A stretch of 64,000 nt of DNA from Henckelia pumila (lineage: Eukaryota; Streptophyta; Magnoliopsida; Lamiales; Gesneriaceae). Of the stretch, positions 46,556-57,951 are shown piece by piece. Under the pieces are notes generated by a model. That model had not been told where the DNA came from. It saw only the letters and a list, made by a program, of their open reading frames with translations, and searched no databases. Location of the stretch: contig NC_133122.1 of assembly GCF_033568475.1 (NCBI RefSeq), positions 165,814,130 through 165,878,129 on the forward strand. Reading direction: 5' to 3'. The translations under genes and the position numbers were made by a program. Positions within the stretch are counted from its first letter, which is position 1; every line of letters starts with the position of its first letter.

Positions 46556-48464
46556 GACACTAACTGATTTTTTTGTAAATTCTCTGGTGTCCTTATCTTG
46601 TTTGATGATAATGAATGCTTTATTTAAGCATTCGAGATTTACCATTGCAAAACGTTAAAATTAAGAAAATAAGTGTTACGGAGTGATATATAAAAATGTT
46701 GTCTTTTGCTTTTAGAGCACTCTTAATGCTTGACAATTGGTGGCATTGCTGTGAGAATTAACGCTGTACAATAATTTGTAAATGGAGAAGCAAAACAGTA
46801 AAAATAGTAGCAACTACAAACAACATTGACATGTTTGATTATACTGGCAGCGATTTCGTTAGACTGTTTCTTGTCATTTATACCAAACTATCATTCTCCC
46901 AGTGAGGTCCTCTATTTGGTATCAAGTTAGGCATCATTAGTAATAGAAGCCTCGTGGAAATTAGTTTGGTGTTTTGACAAAGGATTCCGAAAAATATTTT
47001 GTGGGATTAAGAAGATATATGTTAGGTCAGGTTTCGGGAGAGGGGTTTAGGTGTGCATGGCTAATTGTGTCAGAAATTGTTTGAAGTTGAAAATAAATCT
47101 ATCTTGAACTTTAAAACAGTGTTTTGTTTTGTAATACAATATAATAACATATTATATTTGGTGAGTGACGAATGGTTCAATGGATGGTAAGTGGTAGCGA
47201 TCAAATTGGAAGATTTGAAAACAAGGATAATTGTATTTTAGGGGAAATGGAAGGAAAATGAGTGAATAATTTTGATTTTATTTTTGCCTGCCGGAGATGG
47301 CAAAGGGATGCGAAACTTAATCCGCTCCGGAACAATAAGCATATTTGCTCTCTTGTTTAAACTTTTCTGTTGGGTTATAACATATAAAGGCACCAAAAAC
47401 AAAAACACATTCATTATGATTTTGTTTTTATGGAAGATGATCTCAAAAGTGAAAACCTGTCGTCTTATAATTAACCTGTTCCTCTTTTTTGACGGTCCTT
47501 CCTCTTACCAGTTTCACTGCATGTGATTCTTGCGGTCCTCAAAGAATAGAAAAGATACAAGCAATAAAGAAATAGATATGAAGCATGGAAATCAAAATTA
47601 AATTAGTTTCTTATTGAACAAATATGATATTCATACAGAGGTTTGAAGATTTAAGCTCTTGGATGCTGTGAGTGCAGGTTCCTTTTACATTTTCATCAGT
47701 CATCATGAAGAAGTTTAGTGTATGTCGTCGGGCAGCAAATCATTGTGTAAGTTCTAGATATGTTGGCTCTTTATTTGTATGAAAATTTTGATTGCATGAA
47801 AACTATCTATGTATCACGTCTGAAGCTGTGAAATATGCCAAGGGTTAGGATGGTGGATTTTAGAAAGATTTCAGAAATTTTCTCTAGTTTACTTCATGCT
47901 AAGTAACCTAGGTGAACAAAAAATTTCGGGTTAGCGGGGAAAATTTGATTAGAACTGATTTTGTTCGGAAATTTGTTTCTTTGTAATAAAAGGTTTCGGT
48001 TTACCCATGAACCAACTGATTGATTTGCGTACAAAGTCTTTGTTACATAGTCTGGGCCATTAGTGTGTTTTTTGTTTGTCGTGTAATCCAAACATGGCCT
48101 GTCCATTGTCGCTTCAAGGAGGAAAGGCCTAGTGGGAACAAATTTCTCACCTTCAACGACTATATTGGGAAGATGTAAATTTCAACCCAAAAATACAATT
48201 ACAACTACTTTTCAATTAAATCAACCTCCAACTTTTCAAAGAAAAAAAGAATCAAACACAAAATTTTGAAGACACTTTCAACTAGATACACAAATTGAGT
48301 TCCAATTGCTTTCTTAGTTTAGAAATACCACATAGTTGAAATGGAAACTAGCATATTATGCTATGTGTTCTTACAAGATCAATGTGATTATTGATGAAAC
48401 ATAAATTATACAACAATTAATTATGAAGAAATAATACATCGTGGACAAGCATCCACGCTGATCT
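46556..48464. other. Intergenic stretch without recognisable genes
   Basis: AT-rich, with short frames only. The 3' flank of the UGT gene (minus strand) lies at its right end. A possible small exon-like stretch sits at 47689-47750 after a GCAG, but nothing connects to it. Confidence 0.5.
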
Positions 48465-49933
48465 TCACTTGTGCGATGCAATATCATTGAGAAACGAATC
48501 GAGATTAGTTTTAGACGTCCCTCCATCTGAAATCGCCACAAGTGTTGTTTGTTGAAGCGCTCTTGCCCTTCTTGCCATCTCCTTCCTCTCAGCACTTTCC
48601 AAATCCATGAACCTCTTTACGAGCCTAGCAATTTCTGTGCTTCTCAGAAGATCTCCAGATCCCACACCTCTCTTGGCATCCAACCCGATCTTCCAATCTT
48701 CAACTATGTGCTTACGGATCGTGGTCTGATCCATTATTATCGGAAAAGCAATGATTGGCACACCAGCAAAAATACACTCCATAGTAGAATTCCATCCACA
48801 ATGCGTCCAGAATCCTCCCACAGAAGGGTGGCACAAAACCTTCAACTGTTCACACCAAGGCACTACTCTCCCTAAATGGCCACATTTTCCTTTTAGCCTC
48901 TCGGATTCGCCACGAGCCACCCACAAGAACTTGACACAACTTTCGCGCAACCCATGGGCGATTTCATCCATTTGGGCACTTGAAACAGAAAGAAAGCTTC
49001 CCAAGGATACATATAACACTGAACTTGAAGGTTGAGTGTTTAACCAACCGAAGTAGTCATCGTGATCGTTTTGGTTGGTCGAGAAAGACGTGGCTTTCTC
49101 AAGATTGAAGTAAGGTATTGCTGGGCCAAACGTGTATATAGGGAATGCAAATTCACGTTTTAAAGCTTGGAGGACATCAAGTTCAAGGTCCGAGATAGAG
49201 CTGAACAAGAGATATTGGGCTTTGCATACGTTGGGAAAAATACGGAGCGCTAGATCGAGGAGGCGTCCATCTTTCATATGGGCGATGGACGGAATGTCTG
49301 CCAACCGAATTGAAGGAATGCCAGGGATGTAATCCACTCGTTCTTCCCCTCTTTCTGCCTCGCATTCGACATATATAAAACATGATTGATCGTAGAAATT
49401 CAAGATTAGCAAACTAAAAAAGTGAGATAAAAAGACTCACCAGATAAGTCAAAGGGATGATGAGGTTTCCGAAGGAGGAGGTTAAAATGGTAAAAGATGG
49501 AGAAGACGGAAGCCGGCATAGGCCAGAGAGAAGCGACGGGAATATTCCTCCGATTGCCTACCTCAACTGCCCAGTTCAAGAAAGTATCCGCAATGATGAT
49601 GTTGACCGTGAAGCCAAGCCGGTCGAGCAGCCGCTCAAAGGGCTCCCCCATCATATTCTGAGTAGCCCCAACGAAAGTGGGCATGTCGGCGGCGCGGTGA
49701 AGCTCTGACGGAAGGACATTTGGGATGGTGGCAAATTGGATGTTATCCGGCTTCTCTTCGGAGGCGATGAATCCGAGCCACTCCTCCGTGACCACAAAAG
49801 TGATGAGGAGATGAGGTTGTCGGTTGGTGAGCAGTTTGCAAAGGTTCATCATGGGATTTACATGACCTCGACCGGGGTAGGGGACGGCCACCATCCTCGA
49901 CTGGCTTCCTGCCATCACAACTTTCTGTTTCAT
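48465..49933 (-). CDS. UDP-glycosyltransferase, UGT87A-like, two exons
   Basis: Exon 1 is 49933-49441 and exon 2 is 49354-48465, with a GTGAGT...GCAG intron of 86 bp, giving 460 residues. It is predicted to move a sugar, probably glucose, from a UDP donor to a small acceptor in the cytosol. His24 in YPGRGH is the catalytic base and Asp116 its partner. The PSPG donor-binding box is residues 331-374, from WCEQ to MDQ. The final Gln374 points to UDP-glucose. The intron splits the Glu165 codon in DLSERGEERVDYIPG, a position and sequence I know from UGT87A proteins. The usual large residue before the final Asp-Gln is Met here. The start at 49933 is the first ATG; Met7 is an alternative. No defect was seen. 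The acceptor substrate cannot be told from sequence. Confidence 0.92.
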
Positions 49934-49947
49934 TGCCAGTCAACATC

Positions 49948-49949
<2 letters not shown>

Positions 49950-49979
<30 letters not shown>
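49950..49979. repeat. (AT)n microsatellite just upstream of the UGT start codon
   Basis: About fourteen AT units begin less than 20 bp 5' of the UGT ATG (minus strand). They lie in the likely 5' UTR or core promoter, so length changes could affect expression. Confidence 0.9.
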
Positions 49980-49984
<5 letters not shown>

Positions 49985-50041
49985 GCCTTTGCTTTGGGAC
50001 TGAGACAACACAGACGGACAAAGGACGACTTAGCTTTTCAT

Positions 50042-50116
50042 TAACAAAATTATAAAATTTTCTAAAATTTTGTTAACGAAAAGCTGAAAAGTGTTTCTTA
50101 AAAGCTCTTCCAAACA
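50042..50116. mobile_element. Small inverted-repeat element upstream of the UGT gene
   Basis: TTAACAAAATT and AATTTTGTTAA face each other across about 13 bp. They are followed by AAAGCTGAAAAGTG and GCTCTTCCAAACACT, the latter like the right end of the hairpin at 40595. Probably a degraded MITE. Confidence 0.45.
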
Positions 50117-50188
50117 CTATTATAGTCAGTCAATGGTTGGTGAAATGGTTAATGAAACTGGTGGTAAATAGGGATTTGTACGTGTACA

Positions 50189-50319
50189 TGTTACCCTCAG
50201 GATAACACCCAAAAATTGATCTGAACGAATCATATCAGTTTGCAGATCAAATAATATGATCTGTTGATTTAATCTGGACCGTCCAGATCAGCTTGGGGGT
50301 GCTACCCTGAGGGTAGCAT
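50189..50319. mobile_element. MITE-like element with 23-bp terminal inverted repeats
   Basis: The left end ATGTTACCCTCAGG... and right end ...CCTGAGGGTAGCAT are complementary at 20 of 23 positions around a 131-bp unit. Not coding. Confidence 0.6.
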
Positions 50320-50454
50320 CGACCCGAAAACAATTTTGTTACCATTTTTAAAATAAAATATGGATGAAAATCAACAATAAATAAATAAATACACTTGGTC
50401 AAACTTCATTTTCAAAAAATAACTTTATCAACTATATTTTAATATATATATACA

Positions 50455-50599
50455 ATTTTGCTATCCTTCCCACTCATCGTGCCCACCATGAGGTGACATT
50501 CAACTATTGGATGTGATGAATTGTGCGTCCAATAGTTGAGTGCCACCTCATGGTGGGCAGATTATGTGGGCACGGTGGGTGGGCAGGATATCAAAACTC
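50455..50599. mobile_element. MITE-like foldback element
   Basis: Long arms pair: GCCCACCATGAGGTGACATT at 50481 against a complement ending 50558, and outer GCTATCCTTCCCAC against GTGGGTGGGCAGGATATC. The centre holds only about 18 unpaired bases. TA-rich sequence flanks both sides, fitting a TA target. Confidence 0.65.
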
Positions 50600-51243
50600 T
50601 ATATATATATATTAGCATATGTATTTAATGTATTTAAATGCACTTAAAAGACTAATATTTTTTTAAAAAAAATATTTGATCAATATTATTTTGTTAGTTG
50701 TCCCACTAAATAAATAACATAGCTCCGTTTGGACGTATACTTGTAAAAAAACTATATAAAAATATTTTTAGAACAATTTTTATAAAATATTTTAAAATTT
50801 TTTTTAAAGAATAAATACGTTTTTGACAACTATATTATAAAAAGGTTTTAATAGATAAAAATTGTGTTTAGATACCTATTTAAAAAAAACTGATTTTAAT
50901 GTTGAAAATAATTAAGAAAGTGTTTAGACAACTATTTTCTAAAAACTTTTAATATTAATTTTTTTCTCATTTTTTATTTTTTTGTTGGAGAGATTTTTTA
51001 TTTTTCTTCATATATTTTTTATATGGTTGTGATTGATTTTTTTTCCTTTTTTATTTAGTGCATAATTAAATATATGAAAGTTAAACATACAAATTCTCAT
51101 TTAAAATGGTGAAAGCGCGCACACACACACACAAAAAACATAATAAGTGCATTAAATGTATAAAACTTAAAACTTACATTCTCATTCAAAATGTTAAAAG
51201 TAAAAAAAATAATTTCTATAAAAAAATTATAATAATAAAATTT
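50600..51243. other. AT-rich intergenic stretch
   Basis: Poly(A/T) tracts and a short (CA)n at about 51118-51132. No gene or repeat structure recognised. Confidence 0.5.
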
Positions 51244-51735
51244 TTAAGGAATTAATCTCGATGCACTCAACATTCTATTCACTATAATAATCTGACGATA
51301 ATTCCATTGAAAGATGGAACAATGTGATGTGTAAATTTCTTCCAATCTGTTTTGATTTCCATCATTGCCTTCATTTCTGCCTTCATGCTCCTTGTAAATC
51401 TTCATTTGCAAACTCACAAATAATATCATCTTCCAATTGAACTTCTTTAACAAAATTATGGACAAACAACAAGAAATTACAAAGGATATTTGGTGCCTTA
51501 AACTGCAATTATTCATCGGTCCCATTAGGAAGGCAAAATGACGCTTCAAATATCCAAAACTTCTTTCAACCACATTTCGTAAAGAAGAATGAATGTGATT
51601 GAAAGTTCTTCTTGAGTTTTTGTAGCACGACCTCGACCAATAATGTTTGGCATGCGATATCGAACACCACGAATTGGAATCATAAATCCTGGCATAGTTT
51701 TATATGCTGAGTCAACCACATAGTATTTACCTAAA
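51244..51735 (-). pseudogene. PIF/Harbinger (ALP1-like) transposase fragment
   Basis: On the minus strand, 51735-51600 reads KYYVVDSAYKTMPGFMIPIRG and 51573 onward reads MVERSFGYLKRHFAFL. Both are hallmarks of the DDE nuclease of PIF/Harbinger transposases and of the domesticated ALP1 proteins. The two parts are in different frames, and the N-terminal half and terminal repeats are missing. On the plus strand the next feature to the right is the Tat/Athila leader. Confidence 0.7.
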
Positions 51736-51796
51736 AAATTTTATTTGATTTGAGTGGGTTAATTTGGGTTTGACACGACTAAGTGCTACCAAATTT

Positions 51797-51813
51797 TGGC
51801 GCCATTGTCGGGA
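51797..51813 (+). other. Primer binding site of the Tat/Athila-like element
   Basis: TGGCGCCATTGTCGGGA, two substitutions from the TGGCGCCGTTGCCGGG string that Athila/Tat elements use. It differs from the Met-type PBS of all other elements here. Confidence 0.75.
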
Positions 51814-51878
51814 GGCATTGTTTAATTTATTTGTGTTTTTGTTTTATTTTTCTTTTCTCCAGTGCTTTTCTTGTTTGC

Positions 51879-51953
51879 TCATGCGTGCAGGTGAATCTTC
51901 AGAAAAAGAATTTTCATACGATCCTGAGATAGAGAGAATTTTTCATCGAAGGA
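51879..51953 (+). pseudogene. Gag start of the Tat/Athila-like element
   Basis: An ATG at 51879 opens an acidic/basic stretch with YDPEIERIFHRR, the usual gag N-terminus of this group. It is interrupted after 51953 by the chromovirus insertion. Confidence 0.7.
51949..51953 (+). other. Left target-site duplication of the chromovirus
   Basis: AAGGA, repeated exactly at 58902-58906. Confidence 0.92.
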
Positions 51954-52913
51954 TGATATGAATCTTATGTATGAAAGGCAACACGATTTCAACGAATCGC
52001 ACCTCAATTCGATAACAAAAGAATTCAATAATGTTGTCCCGACTTTGAAACAAGTAACATATTTTGGAATCTCCACCTCTAGTTGAACCTGTAACTAGCA
52101 ACAGAGAATTCACGATAGAAAACAATCAAAGATTCAATTAGACCTTCTAAGGAACCTGTCTTTGACAACCCAATTGAAAATCGATTGAAAAACGCCACAA
52201 AGCTATGAAACTTTGATAAGTTTGATTTTGGGTAAAGCAAAAGCTTTGATAAAATTCTAAAGAGAATTTTGTATTGAATAATCAATAATCTGAAAATCTT
52301 AGTTATCATTAAAATAATGAATGTTGTAGTATTTATAATACAACCCAAAATATTAAAAGATAACGCAAAATAAATCAAAAAGATATCAAAGATATCTCCT
52401 AAAGTTTCCTAGTAGGAATAAAAGACCTAAAATAAACAAAGTAAATCCAAAATATTAAAAATCCCGAACACACACACAAAAACCTTCGGTGCGTGTAAAA
52501 GGGCATGGCGCGGGCGCGCCGAAGTTGCGCAGACAATGGCGCGGGCGCGCAATAAGGTAGCGCGGGCGCGCCGAGAGCTCGCAAAACATCATCAATTTGG
52601 CATCCGTAAGCGCGGGCGCGCGATCATGAGGCACGGGCGCGCTTCTTCTTCGCAAAATAATGGCGCGGGCGCGCCTTGGCTTCGAGCAGGGTCTTCAATT
52701 TCTTCACTTTCTTGACCTCTTTTGACCTCAATAAGATTATAACTTCCTCCAAATTAAATATCAAGAAATCCAACGCCCTCTTGTGTCTTCAACAACAAAG
52801 ATTGAAGTGCTTCTTTTAACTTCTGAGCTCGGCCTCTCGTAACCGGTCCTCGTGGTATCTCCAACAGATCCTTAGTCACTTGATCAACATGCGAGTCATC
52901 CATGATCGCATCA
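51954..52913 (-). repeat. 3' LTR of the chromovirus
   Basis: 960 bp. Six GCGCGGGCGCGC-type units lie at about 52507, 52538, 52560, 52610, 52631 and 52662. It overlaps the last 53 codons of pol. Confidence 0.92.
52507..52675. repeat. GCGCGGGCGCGC array in the chromovirus 3' LTR
   Basis: Six CpG-rich units separated by 8-40 bp of ordinary sequence. The corresponding region of the other LTR (58506-58664) also has six, but the first two here are fused into one mutated unit there and an extra unit is present at the far end. Confidence 0.88.
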
Positions 52914-55900
52914 TCCTTCCCTTCTTGAAAAGGATTTGTCCTCAAATCTTGATCATCACCTACATCAAACGGAGATAAATCAGAAACATTAAAAGTAGCA
53001 CTGACATTATACTCACCTGGCAAATCTAATTTGTAAGTGTTGTCGTTGATGCGCTCCAATACTTGAAACGGTCCATCGCCTCTAGGTAGAAGCTTTGAGC
53101 GCCGTTTTTCAGAAAACTGCTCTTTCCTCAAATGCAACCACACCCAATCTCCTGGTTCAAACACAACTCTCTTCTTTCCCTTATTTGCTTGCTTCGTATA
53201 CTGCAAATTCTTTTTCTCAATGTTCGCCTTCACTTTTTCATGCAAATTTCTCACAAATTCCACCTTTTTCTTACCATCCATGTTAACCCTTTAACTCATA
53301 GGCAAAGACATCAAATCCAACGGGGTTAAAGGATTAAAACCATACACAATTTCAAATGGTGAAAAATTTGTAGTAGAATGCACACTACGATTATATGCAA
53401 ACTCAACAAATGGCAAACATTCTTCCCAACTCTTCAAATTCTTTTTAATTATAGCACGCAACAAAGTTCCTAACGTTCTATTAACAACTTCAGTTTGACC
53501 ATCCGTTTGAGGATGACATGTAGTCGAAAACAGTAGTTTAGTACCAAGTTTGCACCATAATGTTTTCCAAAAGTAGCTCAAGAAACGAGTATCTCTATCA
53601 GACACAATACTCCTAGGCATGCCATGCAATCTAACAACTTCATTAAAGAACAATTCAGCAACATGAGAAGCATCATACGATTTATGACAAGCAATAAAAT
53701 GAGCCATCTTAGAAAATCTATCAACCACAACAAAAATTTAATCCCTCCCCTTCTTAGACCTCGGTAGTTCTAAAACAAAATCCATAGAAATATCTACCCA
53801 CGGTTCACTAGGAACGGGAAGTGGAGTATACAAACCATGTGGATGTTGTCTAGACTTTGCTTTCTTACAAGTCACACATCTTTCACAAATTTTCTCAACA
53901 TCATGCTTCATATGTGGCCAATAAAAATGTTCATGCAAAATTTCATAAGTTTTAGCCACACCAAAATGTCCCATTAAGCCACCTCCATGTGATTTCCTCA
54001 CAAGTAATTCACGAATAGACGACTTAGGAATACATAACTTATCCTCCTTAAACAAATACCCATCATGCATGAAGAATTTATCTTTTGGACCATGCAAACA
54101 TGACGCATATATCTCACCAAAATCAAGATCACTAGTATATAACTCTTTCACATACTCAAATCCTAAGAATTTAGAATCTAGAGTAGATAAAAGTACATAC
54201 CTTCGTGATAGAGCATCCGCTACCACATTTTCCTTCCCTTGTTTGTATTTGATAACGTAGGGAAAAGTTTCCACAAACGCCACCCACTTAACATGCCTCT
54301 TGTTTAGCTTTTGTTGTCCTTTGAGATGCGTTAATGATTCATGATCCGTATGAATCACAAATTCCTTTGGCCTCAAATAGTGTTGTCATGTCTCAAGTAC
54401 CCTTACCAACGCATAAAACTCCTTGTCGTAGGTAGGATAATTCAAGGACGCCCCACTAAGCTTCTCACTGAAGTAAGCAATCGGTTGCCCACCTTGCATC
54501 AAGACACCTCCAATTCCTACACCTGACGCATCACATTCAATTTCAAAAGTGTTAGTAAAATCAGGTAATACGAGTAAAGGAGCATTAATTAATTTATGCT
54601 TGACAATATTAAAAGACTTCTCTTGCTCCCCGCCCCAATGGAATGAAACGTTCTTCTTGATCACTGCAGTCATAGGTGCCGCCAAAGTACTGAAATCTTT
54701 CACAAATCTCCTATAGAAACTTGCAAGACCATGAAAACTTCGAACTTGACCAATAGAAGTAGGTGTTGGCCAATCTCGAATTGCACTTACCTTGTCCTCA
54801 TCAACTCTGACACCTTGGGAACTCACAACAAAACCAAGAAACACAAGTTCTTTTGTACAAAACACACACTTCTTCAAGTTAGCATACAATTGTTCAGCTT
54901 TTAGTGTGATTAGCACAATTCTCAAATGTTCGACATGCTCATCCAAATTTTTGCTATATACCAAGATATCATCAAAATATACCACAACAAATTTTCCAAT
55001 ATAAGCACGCAACACATGATTCATCAATCTCATAAAAGTGCTAGGTGCATTTGTTAGTCCAAAGGGCATAACCAACCACTCATACAAGCCGTATTTGGTT
55101 TTAAAAGCAGTTTTCCACTCATCACCTTCTCTCATCCTAATTTGATGGTAACCACTTTTTAAATAAATTTTACTAAAGACGCTAGAACCATGCAACTCAT
55201 CCAACATATCATCTAGTCTAGGAATAGGATGCCTATACTTGATGGTAATGTTATTAATGGCTCTACAATCCACACACATTCTCTATGAACCGTCTTTCTT
55301 AGGAACTAACAAAACAGGCACAGCACACGGTGACATGGACTCACTCACAAAACCTTTATCTAAAAGTTCACTTACCTGTCTTTGCATCTCTTTTGTTTCC
55401 TCCGGGTTGCTCCTATACGCTGGACGGTTTGGCAACGCACTTCCGGGCACAAAATCAATTTGATGTTCAATACCCCTCAAAGGTGGTAAACCTTGAGGCA
55501 AATCCTCCGGAAATAAATCTTCAAATTCCTACAAAAGAGAAACAACAGTGCTCGAAAGATTTTCGGCTATATCACTTGTGTTAAGGAGAAACTCCTTATA
55601 GAAAATCAATTCAAGTGGAGTATGCACATGTAAAATTTCTCGCAACTCACTCTTTTGGGCCATAAATATTTTTTTATCGGCCTCTTTCCTCTCAATTTTT
55701 TTTTTCATCTTTTTTTCTCTCAATATTTTTTTCTAAGGTCATCTCACTTTTTTGTTCACTCTTTTTTTCGGCCTCTTCTTTCTTTTTCTTTTTCAAATGG
55801 TCCTCCAACACTTGCTTTGGAGTCATCGGTAACAATACAATAGACTCCTTTTTCAAGGTAAAAGAATAACAATTTTTAAAACCGTCATGTATCACCTTTC

Positions 55901-57442
55901 TATCAAATTGCCACGGACTACCCAACAAAATATGACAAGCTTGCATAGGCACCACATCACACAACACTTCATCTACATATTTACCAATGGAAAACGGTAC
56001 TACCACCTGCTTATGCACTCTCACCTCCGAGCTATCATTAAACCACTGCAATTTATAAGGTTGAGGATGCTTTATAACAGGCAAACTCAACTTTTCCACC
56101 AGCTCATAACTCGCTACATTAGTGCAACTCCCACTATCAATAATAACACTACATACTTTGTTATTCACAAAGCATCTAGTATGAAATAAATTCTCCCTTT
56201 GAGTTTCTTCCTCCTCCTTTTGTTGTACATTCAACACTCTCCTGGTCACTAGCAATTCTCCAACCACCGCATCATATCCCTCTTCATCAGGATCCTCCAA
56301 CGCAGGCATACTATCATATTTATCATCCTCACTCTCTGACTCAATCTCACCACCAGCATTCATAATCATAATTTTTTTATTAGGACACTGACTTGCAATA
56401 TGACCAAGTCCTTGACATCTAAAACATTTAATATCCCTAGAACGAGTATTAGTAGTTTTAGGTGTACCTTTACCCACTTATTTTGGTGCCTCCAATTTGG
56501 TGTCAAATTTTGGCTTGGATACCGACTTGTTGTTCTCCCGTTTTGCAACGTTTGGACGCCAAGGAGTCGACGATCCTCCACCGGTAGGAAGTCGACTAGC
56601 TCCTCTCCTCTTGAGCGCTGCTCCACCTTCATGGCCATCTGCACCATCTCATCCAAATCAAAACAGTGGCGAAGCTCCACTTGATCTTGGATTTCTCTAT
56701 TCAAACCGCACAAAAATCTGGCCATTGTAGCTTCATTATCTTCCTCAATGTTGGCCCGGATCATCGTGGTTTCCAACTCCTTGTAGTAATCCTCCATGCT
56801 TCTTGGACCTTGCTTCAGAGTTTGTAATTGCCTGTACATGTCACGATAATAATAGTTAGGCACAAACCGCTTCTTCATGACACGCTTCATCTCCTCCCAT
56901 GTCTCAATAGGCGGCTCTCCACACCTTCTTCTAGTGGTCACTAATTGATCCCACCAGATTAACGCATAGTCTACAAACTCAACCACTGCCAACCTCACTT
57001 TCTTAAGGTCAGAATAGTGATGACAATCAAACACAAACTCCACACGCTTCTCCCATTCCAAATACGCCTCCGGGTCAGACTTCCCATGAAACGCTGGAAT
57101 TTTCATCTTAATACTACTAATATTTCCATCCTCCTTACTGCACTCCGTATGTTTTCCTTGTACTGCTTCTCGCCTATGTCTAACCTCATGTACTCTTCTC
57201 TCTCCATCCTAATTCTCATCAAAACTCTCCTCATCTCCTTCAAAATTATTCCCCTTCCTATCTTTATTTTTTTTTCCACTACCACTACTCTCTTCCAATC
57301 TACTCATCCACTCATGAAGAGGTTCCAACTCCGACCTCATCACCCTAGTAAATTGACCCATCAACGCATCCATTTGAATCTTGGAAATTCCTTGGTTCAC
57401 ACTTTCACTAGCATTTTTATTAGGATTCATGGTACCTGCAAA
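52754..57442 (-). pseudogene. Chromovirus gag-pol, interrupted by a few stops and frame changes
   Basis: Read right to left: gag from an ATG near 57432 (MNPNKNASES), a frame change near 57210-57110, then the gag core (57106-56366). A zinc knuckle C-x2-C-x4-H-x4-C (CFRCQGLGHIASQC) follows, then a protease with IDSGSCTNV (56477-55692). Reverse transcriptase (55501-54386) has YFDD near 54985, followed by RNase H and DALSRR. The integrase has a zinc finger (C-x2-C in RCVTCKKAK), a catalytic region with SDRDTRF, and a C-terminal GPF-x-V-L domain (54376-52754). Single nonsense codons at about 55280, 54385, 53737 and 53290 separate otherwise intact frames. The last 53 residues lie in the 3' LTR. No classical chromodomain was seen. 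Confidence 0.9.
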
Positions 57443-57938
57443 AAAAAGGTTAGTAGTAAAATTTCTCACACAAGTTCTCACAGATCACTCCAAACGAATC
57501 ACTCCAACACTCTTTTTCTTTCACTCAAATAAAGAATAGCTTATGCTTTGTGATTTTAAATATCAAACTCTAAAGTTCAAAACTTGTAAACACTTGTCAA
57601 TCGACTCACGTAGATTGCACAAAAACAAGTGAAGAGACTTATGAAGATTGAAATAATAATTTTTTTTACCCAAATACTCACAAGCCACAAAACTTTGCCA
57701 CAAGTTATTTTGCTTCTCCCTCTTTTTTTTTTAAGCTTTTTTTTTCGATTTTTCACTTTTTTTTTTGAATTTATAACTTATAGCACAAGACACGAGACTT
57801 GGATAACAAGTTTGAAAGAATGACATAGAAATTTGAGATGAGAGAGATGAAGAACGAAGAACAAGGAAAGATGAACGAAGAACGAAGAAAGAATATAGAT
57901 TAAAGAAGGATACGACTTACTTGAATCAAAACCTTAAG

Positions 57939-57950
57939 CTTTGATACCAA
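57939..57950 (-). other. Primer binding site of the chromovirus
   Basis: On the minus strand this reads TGGTATCAAAGC, a one-base variant of the Met-tRNA PBS, next to the 5' LTR. Confidence 0.85.
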
Positions 57951-57951
57951 A

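Noticed and set aside
49743..50021. Minus-strand and plus-strand frames overlapping the UGT start and the AT microsatellite
   Set aside because: Shadows of the UGT exon 1 and of a simple repeat (repeated Tyr-Ile codons).
51244..51573. Harbinger-like frame as a domesticated ALP1-type host gene
   Set aside because: The nuclease is in two frames, the N-terminal half is absent and it abuts broken retrotransposon leader sequence.
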